From assembly GCA_964405075.1 (NCBI GenBank), contig CAYOMP010000036.1, positions 1-23,190 of the forward strand: 23,190 bases of DNA. Reading direction: 5' to 3'. The notes under the pieces were generated by a model. It did not search any database. It saw only the letters and a program-made list of their open reading frames with translations, and had not been told where the DNA came from. Positions within the stretch are counted from its first letter, which is position 1. Every line of letters begins with the position of its first letter. This stretch comes from CAYOMP01 sp964405075 (GTDB lineage: Bacteria; Bacillota; Clostridia; Lachnospirales; Lachnospiraceae). The position numbers and the translations under genes are program-made. Positions 15,630 through 23,116 of the stretch are shown here, in pieces.

Positions 15630-18008
15630 TTAGTCCTTGAATTCTACAATGGTTACACCAGTTTCGCCTTCACCGAATACTCCAAGACGAAAAGATTTAA
15701 CGTACTTTTGTTTCTTTAAATGAGCATGAACTGCTGTTTTTAAAGCACCTGTACCACGTCCATGAACTACTCTTACACTAGGCAAATGGGCTAAATATGC
15801 ATCATCTAAATATTTATCCAATACAGGAATAGCCTCTGCTGTAGTCATTCCGATAAGATTAATTTCTGTTGAGATATTTAGAGATTTGGACATCTTAATC
15901 TTACCACCGCGAGTTTTGGTAATGTTTGGACCTGTAATTACCGGTTCGTCTATAATCTCAAGGTCTTTGATATTAACCTGTGAACGTAATATACCCATTT
16001 GTACGAACAAATCTCCCTTTTGGTTAGGCAAAGTACTAACAGTACCTGTCAGATTCATACTAAGCACCTTTACAGAATCTCCAATCTTAAAGTCAGAAGC
16101 TTTGTGATTCTTCTTGTTGACAGTTTTCTTCTTAAGGGCCATATTCTTTTCAACCTGTGACATTTTACCTCTAAGAGCATTTCTGTCATTTTCCATATCC
16201 TTAATTGAAGGATTGGCTGTGCCGTATTTGTTGAAATTCTTTATTGTTTTGTCAGCGTATTCTTTAGCTTCTCGCAAGATGGCATGAGCCTGTTCATTGG
16301 CTTCTCTAAGAATTTCTTCACGTCTGGTATCTATTTTTTCAGTTTTTTGTTCTAGTTTTTTCTTTAACTGCTCAATTTCTTCTTTGTAAAGTTTGATTTC
16401 AGCACGTTCGTTTTCGATTGTTATACGGTTACTTTCCAAATCAGCTATTAAGTCTTCAAAGGTTTCATCCTGAGCTGTGATGCGGGTTTTAGCATCATCA
16501 ATAATGTAGTTAGGTAGACCTAATTTAGACGAAATGGCAAAAGCATTACTTTTACCCGGAATACCGATTAATAAACGGTATGTTGGTCGTAATGTCTCTA
16601 CGTTAAATTCACAGCAGGCATTTTCAACACCTGGTGTAGACAGGGCATATACCTTTAGTTCGCTATAATGAGTAGTAGCCATACATCTAACCTGCATATT
16701 GTGAAGAAATGACAAAATACTTGTAGCTAACGCTGCTCCTTCAACCGGGTCGGTACCAGCACCTAATTCATCGAACAGGCATAATGAATCCTGATCAGCG
16801 TTTTCAAGAATAGGTACAATATTGGTCATATGAGAAGAAAATGTACTTAAACTCTGCTCAATACTCTGTTCATCACCAATGTCTGCGAATACTTCTTTAA
16901 ATACTGCTAACCTAGAACCATCAAAGGCTGGAATATGAAGTCCGGACTGTCCCATTAGAGTTAATAGACCTACGGTTTTTAATGAAACTGTCTTACCACC
17001 TGTGTTAGGCCCTGTAACAATTAAAAGGGTGAAATCTTTTCCTAAATGAACGTTAATAGGAACTACATTCTTTTTATCAATTAGAGGATGTCTTGCGTTC
17101 TTTAAATCAACAATGCCGTTGGTATTGAATTCTGGTTCACTGGCATCCATTTTTTTAGCTAAAAGAGCCTTTGCAAAAATGAAATCTAGCTCTGTAAGAA
17201 TTTCAAAGTCTGTTTGAATTTCCGTAATAGATTCAGCAGCCAAAGCACTAAGTTCAGCTAAAATACGCTCGATTTCTTCCTGCTCTTTCAACGATAATTC
17301 TTTAATATCGTTATTCAGCTTAACAATGGACATTGGCTCGATGAAAAGCGTTGAACCAGTTGATGATTGGTCGTGAACCATACCCTGAACCTGATTTTTG
17401 TATTCTGCTTTTACAGGAAGACAATAACGACCGTTACGCATTGTAATAACGCCATCCTGTAAATATGTTCTGACAGAACCACCTAACATAGAAGAAAGCT
17501 GTGTGTGAATCTTGTCATTAGCTGCTTTGATACTACGTCTGATGTGACGAAGTGTAGAAGAGGCATCATCGCTGATTTCTTCTTCAGAAATGATACAGCT
17601 GCGGATTCTTGTATATAGTGGATTCACTGGCTCCAGGGTACGAAACATTTCATCTAGGGAATCATCCGGTACATCAGGAGTATCCTTTTTGGCAAAGGAT
17701 TTAACTTTGCTTGCAGTTTCCAATAAAGTACAAATGTGTAATAACTCAGTAGCATTAAGGGTACTGCCAATATCCAAACGCTTGATAGAAGCGCGAATAT
17801 CAGTTACACCTGAAAAAGAAATACCCCCCTTTTGCCATATTCTTCGTAAGGCATCAGCAGTCTGACGCTGGTTGATACGAATCTCTTCAATATCCGAAGA
17901 AGGAGTTAAATTGTGACATTTTTCCTTTGCAAGAGGAGAACAGGCTAATTCTTCAAGCTGTTCTATTATTTTATAAAATTCCAAAGTTTTTAAAGCTTTT
18001 GCGTTCAT
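15630..18008 (-). CDS. mutS2: MutS2 ATPase with C-terminal Smr domain
   Basis: MutS2 proteins act on branched DNA to limit recombination and, in B. subtilis, split collided ribosomes (family knowledge). The 792-residue protein has an N-terminal helical clamp/core, then the MutS-type ATPase with Walker A GPNTGGKT (~333-340). CLFDELGAGTDP (Walker B) and the TTHYSELK motif follow. A long Glu/Lys coiled coil leads to a KOW-like segment around FKIGDSVKVLSMNLTGTVS and a C-terminal Smr domain (~718-792) with VVHGRGTGALK. The usual LDLRG motif of Smr reads INLIG here. ATG 18008 has AAAGG 7 bases upstream; a 10-codon extension to 18038 lacks such a site. Confidence 0.96.
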   Translation of the reverse strand: MNAKALKTLEFYKIIEQLEELACSPLAKEKCHNLTPSSDIEEIRINQRQTADALRRIWQKGGISFSGVTDIRASIKRLDIGSTLNATELLHICTLLETASKVKSFAKKDTPDVPDDSLDEMFRTLEPVNPLYTRIRSCIISEEEISDDASSTLRHIRRSIKAANDKIHTQLSSMLGGSVRTYLQDGVITMRNGRYCLPVKAEYKNQVQGMVHDQSSTGSTLFIEPMSIVKLNNDIKELSLKEQEEIERILAELSALAAESITEIQTDFEILTELDFIFAKALLAKKMDASEPEFNTNGIVDLKNARHPLIDKKNVVPINVHLGKDFTLLIVTGPNTGGKTVSLKTVGLLTLMGQSGLHIPAFDGSRLAVFKEVFADIGDEQSIEQSLSTFSSHMTNIVPILENADQDSLCLFDELGAGTDPVEGAALATSILSFLHNMQVRCMATTHYSELKVYALSTPGVENACCEFNVETLRPTYRLLIGIPGKSNAFAISSKLGLPNYIIDDAKTRITAQDETFEDLIADLESNRITIENERAEIKLYKEEIEQLKKKLEQKTEKIDTRREEILREANEQAHAILREAKEYADKTIKNFNKYGTANPSIKDMENDRNALRGKMSQVEKNMALKKKTVNKKNHKASDFKIGDSVKVLSMNLTGTVSTLPNQKGDLFVQMGILRSQVNIKDLEIIDEPVITGPNITKTRGGKIKMSKSLNISTEINLIGMTTAEAIPVLDKYLDDAYLAHLPSVRVVHGRGTGALKTAVHAHLKKQKYVKSFRLGVFGEGETGVTIVEFKD

Positions 18009-18195
18009 AATAATACCTTTCAAAAATATATTTCTCAAAATCAGTACTAAATATATGATAAAAAAGTACCAATTCGATAAAAATCAAATGTTTACTATCT
18101 TATTATTATACATTATAATTAAAGAAATGAAAATAAGTTAGAAAAACCTTATTGGAATACGTTTACAAATGGGTAATACATTGTTCATATATATT

Positions 18196-18204
18196 TGATA
18201 TAAT
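18196..18204 (+). promoter_or_regulatory. Extended -10 promoter of the HtrA-like gene
   Basis: TGATATAAT is a TGn-extended -10 element with a perfect TATAAT (18199-18204); no good -35 lies at 16-18 bases. It predicts a start near 18212 and a ~78-base leader carrying GAAGGAG before ATG 18290. The rest of the 18009-18289 gap is AT-rich with nothing else supported. Confidence 0.55.
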
Positions 18205-18289
18205 GAATAACAGGTTTTGATGTACGGAATGAATAAAGAGAGTTCTTTTGAGGAAGTAATTGTAAGTCGGTAGCGAGAAGGAGAAGCAT

Positions 18290-19627
18290 ATGGCAGGCGA
18301 AAAGAAAGACAATGAGGAATTTTCATTTATTAAAGAAAAAATTAAGGACAAGCCCGTGAACAAAAAGCGTTTTATACTATGGATGGGGGCAGTAGTAGTT
18401 GGAGCGGTTGTTTTTGGTTTGATTGCCAGTGTTACAATAGCAATTGTGACACCTGGTTTGGAAATGGCAATGGAGGAAAAAGTAGAACCTGGTAAGGTTA
18501 CTATTCCTCAGGATGAAAATGTAGAAGATACTATGGGGGAAGTATCGCAGGAAAATGATGCAGAAGATGAAAATCAGGAAAATCAAGCAAAAGAAAATGA
18601 AGTCAAAGATGAGAAGACAGAACCAGAGACGGTAATAGTTAACAATACAGTTGATTTGACGGCAGATGATTTTAAAACTTTATATAGGCAGTTAGCTAAT
18701 GTGGCTTCAGTTGCCGGTCGTTATATGGTAACAGTAACAGGTGTTATTAATGAAGTGGATTGGTTTCAGGATACGTTAGAAAGTGCAAATCAGGATTCTG
18801 GAATTATTTTTGCTGATAATGGTCAGGAATTACTAATTTTGACAAGTTGTCAGAATATATTGGATGCTCAAAGAATAACACTAACTTTCTGTGACGGTAA
18901 GATGTATGGAGGGTATATTAAAGCATATGACCCGAACACTAATATATCCGTAGTTGCAGTACCAATAGAGGCGATAGAAGGAACCACTCAAGAAGCTATT
19001 TCAAAAGCAATATTAGGTAATTCCTATGCGGTTTCCAAAGGTGATTTGGTGGTAGCTATTGGTAGTCCATTAGGTTATACAGATTCGGCTACATATGGTG
19101 TTATTACATCATCTACTAAGAATATACCGGCAGAGGACACCAGTTATCGAATAATTACAACTGATGCTATAGGTAGTGATAAAGCTAGTGGAGCACTGAT
19201 AAATACTAATGGCGAGGTTGTCGGTTTTATAAAACAGGATTTTGGTATTGATAATGGATTGTCTACAATAACTGGTATTGCTATTTCAGATTTGAAGGGT
19301 TTGATAGAAAAGTTATCTAATAATGCTGAGTTGCTTAAGCTGGGAATTAAGGGTAGTGAGGTTACCACGGTAATAGCCGAAGAACATAACATTCCGGTGG
19401 GTTTATATGTAAAGGAAATTACTATGGATTCTCCTGCTATGAATGCAGGAATTCAAAGTGGTGATATTTTGATTGGAGTGGACGATACTACAATTACAAG
19501 CTTCAAGGAATTGCAGATAGCATTAAGTGGGCATGTTGCCGGAGAACAGGTAACAGTCAAAGTTATGAGACAGGGAAAAAATGAATATAAGGAATTAGAA
19601 TTAGAGGCTACATTAATAAAACGATAA
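18290..19627 (+). CDS. Membrane-anchored HtrA/DegP-like PDZ protein, probable pseudoprotease
   Basis: A 445-residue envelope protein. A short cytoplasmic N-terminus is followed by one membrane anchor (~29-55), an acidic Glu/Asn/Lys-rich linker (~60-115), a trypsin-fold domain (~130-345) and a C-terminal PDZ domain (~350-442; SPAMNAGIQSGDILIGVDD). S1C hallmarks are visible: VVAIGSPLGYTDSATYGVIT and the TDAI segment. The triad is broken, however. LTSCQNI replaces LTNxHVV (Gln188 at the His position), DPNTNISVV replaces DPxTDLAV (Asn218 at Asp), and only Ser300 in DKASGAL survives of GNSGGPL. It may therefore work as a binding or regulatory scaffold. It is divergent from mutS2 and followed by a terminator. 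Confidence 0.87.
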   Translation: MAGEKKDNEEFSFIKEKIKDKPVNKKRFILWMGAVVVGAVVFGLIASVTIAIVTPGLEMAMEEKVEPGKVTIPQDENVEDTMGEVSQENDAEDENQENQAKENEVKDEKTEPETVIVNNTVDLTADDFKTLYRQLANVASVAGRYMVTVTGVINEVDWFQDTLESANQDSGIIFADNGQELLILTSCQNILDAQRITLTFCDGKMYGGYIKAYDPNTNISVVAVPIEAIEGTTQEAISKAILGNSYAVSKGDLVVAIGSPLGYTDSATYGVITSSTKNIPAEDTSYRIITTDAIGSDKASGALINTNGEVVGFIKQDFGIDNGLSTITGIAISDLKGLIEKLSNNAELLKLGIKGSEVTTVIAEEHNIPVGLYVKEITMDSPAMNAGIQSGDILIGVDDTTITSFKELQIALSGHVAGEQVTVKVMRQGKNEYKELELEATLIKR

Positions 19628-19638
19628 TAGTGATATAG

Positions 19639-19663
19639 GGGGTGGAGAAATCCATCCCTTTTT
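19639..19663 (+). terminator. Terminator of the HtrA-like gene
   Basis: GGGGTGGA, loop GAAA and TCCATCCC (one G-U) are followed by five T, 11 bases after the stop. Its 3' arm and T-run also form the left tip of the large palindrome at 19653-19946. Confidence 0.75.
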
Positions 19664-19946
19664 AGTGGAATTATTGGGAGCGCATTTCAATTAAGAGGGC
19701 AATGGAGGTGTTGAATTTAGCTTTAAACAAAATGTATGCATTCAGAACACGCTTGCGCTTGTCTCGCTTGCTCGCGTTACATAAGATTCTTGCTGCACAT
19801 ACTGTTTGCAAGAATCAAGTAACGAGTAGCTCAAACAGTTCTTCATAGCATAATATTTTGTTCTTCGCTAAATTTGATGTCCTTGGTATAGATTTGCTTG
19901 AAATAATTTTAAGTGAAATGCGCTGGAACACAATTAAAAAGGGATG
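19653..19946. repeat. ~295-bp imperfect palindrome, MITE-like intergenic element
   Basis: The gap 19628-20144 holds no supported gene. Most of it folds back on itself. CATCCCTTTTTA (19653-19664) pairs with TAAAAAGGGATG (19935-19946), and AGCGCATTTCAATT (19679-19692) pairs, with one mismatch, with AAGTGAAATGCGCT (19911-19924). AATTTAGC/GCTAAATT, ACAAAAT/ATTTTGT and ATGC/GCAT blocks pair further in. The centre is a hairpin of GATTCTTGC (19785-19793) with GCAAGAATC (19808-19816), flanked by CTCG/GTTAC-type arms. The interior is richer in GC and CG steps (gcttgcgcttgtctcgcttg) than surrounding DNA. It could be a non-autonomous mobile repeat or a structured RNA. Confidence 0.62.
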
Positions 19947-20054
19947 AAAATTCGAAATAAGAACGGAGAGAGAAGAAACAGAATAAATTTAACTGTATTT
20001 GTAATGCATACGAAACAAGAGAAAAATATTCTTCTATAAATGGGGAGAATAATG

Positions 20055-20060
20055 TATAAT
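20055..20060 (+). promoter_or_regulatory. Candidate -10 box for the yhaM-rlmD pair
   Basis: A perfect TATAAT lies 84 bases before the yhaM ATG. The hexamer 17 bases upstream, TTCTAT, is a poor -35, so this is tentative. Confidence 0.35.
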
Positions 20061-20144
20061 ACATAAGGTATATAAGTATAGATTAGATAAGTAAAAAATA
20101 ATGATATATAAAGTAGTTTAAAGATTAGAATGAGAGGAATCAAA

Positions 20145-21086
20145 ATGAGATATTTAGAAACACTACGTGAAGGCGAAAGAATAAACGATATTTATCTTTG
20201 TAAGCAAAAAACAACAGCAATGACTAAAACAGGCAAACCTTATGATTCTGTAATTATACAGGATAAGACAGGATGTATGGATGCAAAGATATGGGATCCT
20301 AATTCTTTAGGAATAGATGAATTTGATGCATTAGATTACATAGAAGTGAATGGAGAGATTACCAGTTTTCAGGGTACTTTACAGGTTAATGTAAAGAGAG
20401 TGAGAAAGGTTAGTGAAGGAGAATATGATCCAAAGGATTACCTTCCAGTGTCTAGTAAGGATATAGATATGATGTATGCTCAGATTATGGCATATATTGA
20501 TAATTTTAAAAATGAATATTTAAAGAAATTGGCAAAGAGCTTCTTTGAAGATGAAGATTTTGCAAAGAGATTTAAAAATCATTCAGCAGCTAAGAGTGTA
20601 CATCATGGATTCATTGGTGGATTATTGGAGCATACGCTAAGTGTAGCTAATCTCTGTAACTATTATGCGTCTGCTTATCCAATACTAAATAAGGATTTAT
20701 TAATCGCAGCAGCGCTTTTTCACGATATAGGAAAAATAGATGAATTATCAACATTTCCAGAGAATGATTATACAGATGATGGACAGCTATTAGGTCACAT
20801 TGTTATGGGTGTTGAAATGATTGGTGCAAAAATCAGAGAAATCGATGGTTTTCCAGCTAAATTAGCAAGTGAATTAAAACACTGTATCGTGGCCCATCAC
20901 GGAGAATTAGAATATGGTTCACCTAAAAAACCAGCATTAGCCGAAGCTTTGGCGTTGAATCTGGCAGATAATACTGATGCCAGAATGGAAACAGTAACTG
21001 AAATATTTGCATCAGCAGGGGATAATAAAGACTGGTTGGGATATAATAGAATTCTTGAATCTAATATTAGAAAAACTAGTGAATAA
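20145..21086 (+). CDS. yhaM: 3'-5' exoribonuclease, YhaM family (OB fold + HD domain)
   Basis: Metal-dependent 3'-5' exonuclease involved in RNA trimming/turnover in Firmicutes (family knowledge). The 313-residue protein has an N-terminal OB-type nucleic-acid-binding domain (~10-90; KTGKPYDSVIIQDKTGCMDA, then NGEITSFQGTLQVNVKRV). An HD hydrolase domain (~145-300) follows, with SVHHGFIGGLLEHTLSVANL, ALFHDIGKIDEL (His193-Asp194), LLGHIVMG and KHCIVAHHGELEYG, so all metal-ligand histidines are present. ATG 20145 is preferred because GAGAGG lies 7 bases upstream; an in-frame ATG at 20130 lacks one. rlmD begins 5 bases after its stop, so they form one operon. Confidence 0.93.
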   Translation: MRYLETLREGERINDIYLCKQKTTAMTKTGKPYDSVIIQDKTGCMDAKIWDPNSLGIDEFDALDYIEVNGEITSFQGTLQVNVKRVRKVSEGEYDPKDYLPVSSKDIDMMYAQIMAYIDNFKNEYLKKLAKSFFEDEDFAKRFKNHSAAKSVHHGFIGGLLEHTLSVANLCNYYASAYPILNKDLLIAAALFHDIGKIDELSTFPENDYTDDGQLLGHIVMGVEMIGAKIREIDGFPAKLASELKHCIVAHHGELEYGSPKKPALAEALALNLADNTDARMETVTEIFASAGDNKDWLGYNRILESNIRKTSE

Positions 21087-21091
21087 AATTT

Positions 21092-22471
21092 ATGAGAGAA
21101 AACATGAAAAACGAAAATTATAAGAAAAACGATGAATTTGAAATTTTAATAGAGGATATGGGAACTGATGGCGAAGGTATCGGCAAGGTAGATGGTTTTA
21201 CTTGGTTTGTTAAGGACGCCTTAATTGGGGATAGAGTATTAGCAAAGGTAATGAAATGCAAGAAAAATTATGGCTATGCCAGATTAATGGAAATTATAGA
21301 ACCATCTAAGGATAGAGTAGAACCAAAATGCCAGTTTCATAAGCAGTGCGGAGGATGTCAAATACAGGCATTATCTTATGAACAGCAATTGGAATTCAAA
21401 CGTCGAAAAGTTGCCGGAAACCTGAAGCGAATTGGTGGTTTTGACAATATAGAAGTATTGCCGGTAATAGGAATGGATGAGCCATTTTACTATAGAAATA
21501 AGGCACAGTTTCCATTTGGTTATGACAAGGAAGGAAATATAATCACAGGATTTTATGCAGGAAGAACCCACACTATTATTTCCAATAATAATTGTTACTT
21601 GGGAGTAAAAGAAAACCAGCAGATACTGGATATAATCATAGATTATATGAAAACAGAAGGCATTAGGGCATATAATGAAGCAGATCAGACCGGGGTTGTG
21701 AGACACGTTCTCATTAGAAAAGGTTTTACAACAGGTGAAATTATGGTATGTGTTATCATTAATGCTGACAATATGAAAAACATACAAAAACTGGTAGAAG
21801 AATTAAGAAAAATTAAGGGAATGACCAGTATTTCGCTTAATATTAATAAGAAAAATACCAATGTAATAATGGGTGATACTATGAAGTACATTTGGGGACA
21901 GGAATATATTACTGACTATATAGGTGATGTTAAATATCAGATATCGCCACTATCCTTTTATCAGGTGAACCCAGTTCAGACAGAGAAATTGTATGGAAAA
22001 GCATTGGAATATGCCAATCTTCAAGGCGATGAAGTTGTATGGGATTTGTACTGCGGAATAGGAACAATTTCTTTGTTTTTAGCACAAAAAGCAAAGCAGG
22101 TATATGGAGTAGAAATCGTACCTCAGGCAATTGATGACGCTAAGAATAATGCTGCAATTAACAACATAGATAATGCACAGTTTTATGTAGGAAAAGCAGA
22201 AGAGGTATTGCCACGTCTATACAAAGAAGAGGGCGTATACGCAGATGTAATAGTAGTAGACCCACCAAGAAAAGGGTGTGATGAGGAATTATTGGCAACA
22301 ATAATCAAAATGGCACCGAAGAGGGTTGTATATGTAAGCTGTGATAGTGCCACTTTGGCGAGAGATTTGAAATATTTGGCACAGAATGGGTATAATGTGG
22401 AGAAAGTGCAGCCAGTGGATATGTTTCCGCATACGGGGCATGTGGAAAATGTAGTTTTACTTAGCAAATAG
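21092..22471 (+). CDS. rlmD: 23S rRNA (uracil-C5)-methyltransferase, RlmD/RlmCD type
   Basis: Makes 5-methyluridine in 23S rRNA using SAM and an Fe-S cluster-bearing fold. The 459-residue protein has an N-terminal TRAM domain (~14-70). A [4Fe-4S]-type cysteine set follows at Cys80, Cys86, Cys89 (KCQFHKQCGGCQIQ) and Cys168. Then come the central RNA-binding insert, SAM motif I WDLYCGIGTISLFLA (~317-331), VVDPPRKGCDEEL (~388), catalytic Cys417 in VYVSCDSATLARDL and the closing base in TGHVENVVLLSK. Length equals the standard family. An ATG at 21104 with GAGAG upstream is an equally possible start. In the Lachnospiraceae relatives I know, the protein often continues beyond VVLLS. Here it stops, and the missing extension lies detached at 22679-22990 after a repeat array. 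Confidence 0.95.
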   Translation: MRENMKNENYKKNDEFEILIEDMGTDGEGIGKVDGFTWFVKDALIGDRVLAKVMKCKKNYGYARLMEIIEPSKDRVEPKCQFHKQCGGCQIQALSYEQQLEFKRRKVAGNLKRIGGFDNIEVLPVIGMDEPFYYRNKAQFPFGYDKEGNIITGFYAGRTHTIISNNNCYLGVKENQQILDIIIDYMKTEGIRAYNEADQTGVVRHVLIRKGFTTGEIMVCVIINADNMKNIQKLVEELRKIKGMTSISLNINKKNTNVIMGDTMKYIWGQEYITDYIGDVKYQISPLSFYQVNPVQTEKLYGKALEYANLQGDEVVWDLYCGIGTISLFLAQKAKQVYGVEIVPQAIDDAKNNAAINNIDNAQFYVGKAEEVLPRLYKEEGVYADVIVVDPPRKGCDEELLATIIKMAPKRVVYVSCDSATLARDLKYLAQNGYNVEKVQPVDMFPHTGHVENVVLLSK

Positions 22472-22708
22472 TGGTATGTAAGATTGTATACTTCACTTAT
22501 GTGGAGTCCGTAGTTCTACTGTCACGAGTGTAAGCGAAGTGAGAGTAGTTACGGAGGACCATGCGATAGCTGTCCGCGATTGGCGAGTACAAAGTACGAA
22601 GCCAGAGAGGAAAAAGCGAACCACGGAAAATGTAGTTTTACTTAGCAAATAGTGATATGTAAAATTATATATTACGCTCATGTCGAGATGGTTGTTCTTT
22701 TGTCCAAA
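22444..22708 (+). repeat. Direct-repeat array of the rlmD 3' end (blocks 181 bp apart)
   Basis: Block 1 (22444-22527) and block 2 (22625-22708) are offset by 181 bases; their first 30 bases are identical and the rest diverges gradually. Each block contains two copies of the coding end of rlmD. Block 1 has HVENVVLLSK-stop (the real gene end) and VESVVLLSRV-stop at 22501-22533. Block 2 has ENVVLLSK-stop at 22625-22651 and HVEMVVLLSKL from 22679. Four related copies of one 10-codon motif in 280 bases cannot be chance. They resemble successive attachment-site or duplication scars at the gene end. Confidence 0.75.
22507..22604 (+). repeat. Hairpin-rich REP-like module between the two blocks
   Basis: TCCGTA (22507-22512) pairs with TACGGA (22550-22555) and CTACT with AGTAG inside it, with a further TCAC/GTGA pair. 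A second hairpin TGGC-ga-GTAC-aaa-GTAC-gaa-GCCA lies at 22581-22604. The module is more GC-rich than its surroundings and no gene is supported in it. The first hairpin's left arm is also the VVLLS-coding copy. Confidence 0.45.
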
Positions 22709-22990
22709 CTAAAATCCAGTAAGAAGATAGAAGCAGATTTAGATATATCTGAACTTGATATAACAAAGGCAGAAGCGAAAGCTACATATGCAGAAATAAA
22801 GTAATATGTGCTGGATAAGTTTGGATTGAAGGTATCACAGTTACATATTGCACAGACCAAAAGGGAATTTGGATTAATTGAAAGAATTAATTATAATGCG
22901 GGTGAGAATAAGAACCATGTGTCACAAGTGACACCCCAAAAAAGGGATACTATCATAGATGCATTGAAACATTTAAAAATGATTGAATAA
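22679..22990 (+). pseudogene. Detached C-terminal extension of RlmD, interrupted by an in-frame stop
   Basis: From 22679 the frame reads HVEMVVLLSKLKSSKKIEAD, then ELDITKAEAKATYAEIK, stop TAA (22802-22804), and continues in the same frame YVLDKFGLKVSQLHIAQTKR, then FGLIERINYN, ending ALKHLKMIE at 22990. This matches, from memory, the ~100-residue extension (ATYxEIKxYVLEKxGLKVSxLYIAQVK pattern) fused to RlmD in many Lachnospiraceae. Here it is separated from the gene by the repeat array and broken by one stop, where a Glu or Gln codon would be expected. A 38-codon piece could start at ATG 22688 and a 60-codon piece at GTG 22808, but neither has a convincing ribosome binding site. It is most simply a decaying remnant; independent expression of the second half is possible. 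Confidence 0.7.
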
Positions 22991-22996
22991 GCATAG

Positions 22997-23025
22997 ACAG
23001 CTTGCAGAAATGCAGGCTGTTTTTT
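22997..23025 (+). terminator. Terminator after the rlmD region
   Basis: ACAGCTTGCA, loop GAAA and TGCAGGCTGT (10 bp, one G-U) are followed by a T-run. It lies 6 bases after the extension's final stop, its expected place if the extension once ended rlmD. Confidence 0.88.
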
Positions 23026-23057
23026 ACTGAGGTTTATTATTTTATGGAAATAGGTTA

Positions 23058-23086
23058 TTGACCGCATAAAATAAAAAATATATAAT
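23058..23086 (+). promoter_or_regulatory. Strong sigma-A promoter of the terminal HTH gene
   Basis: TTGACC, 17 bases, then TATAAT: nearly perfect consensus. Start is expected near 23093, inside the adjoining palindrome. Confidence 0.82.
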
Positions 23087-23089
23087 TTG

Positions 23090-23106
23090 TTTATGCAATG
23101 CATAAA
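23090..23106. promoter_or_regulatory. Perfect 17-bp palindrome over the transcription start, candidate autorepressor operator
   Basis: TTTATGCA-A-TGCATAAA is a perfect dyad beginning 3 bases after the -10 box. A half-site GCATAAA (23064-23070) sits between -35 and -10. This arrangement is typical of small XRE repressors that regulate themselves; the link to the following gene is inferred. Confidence 0.65.
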
Positions 23107-23116
23107 GAGGTGAATT

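Noticed and set aside
18138..18363. Two overlapping minus-strand frames of ~60 codons near the HtrA-like gene start
   Set aside because: They overlap the promoter and N-terminus of the HtrA-like gene, have no ribosome binding site and no recognisable composition.
22444..22708. Possible CRISPR array
   Set aside because: There are only two long, diverging blocks containing coding sequence, with no regular 28-37 bp repeats, no uniform spacers and no cas genes.
22919..22934. Short dyad GTGTCAC-AA-GTGACAC
   Set aside because: It lies inside the decayed RlmD extension, is short and has no promoter or T-run next to it, so coincidence is likely.
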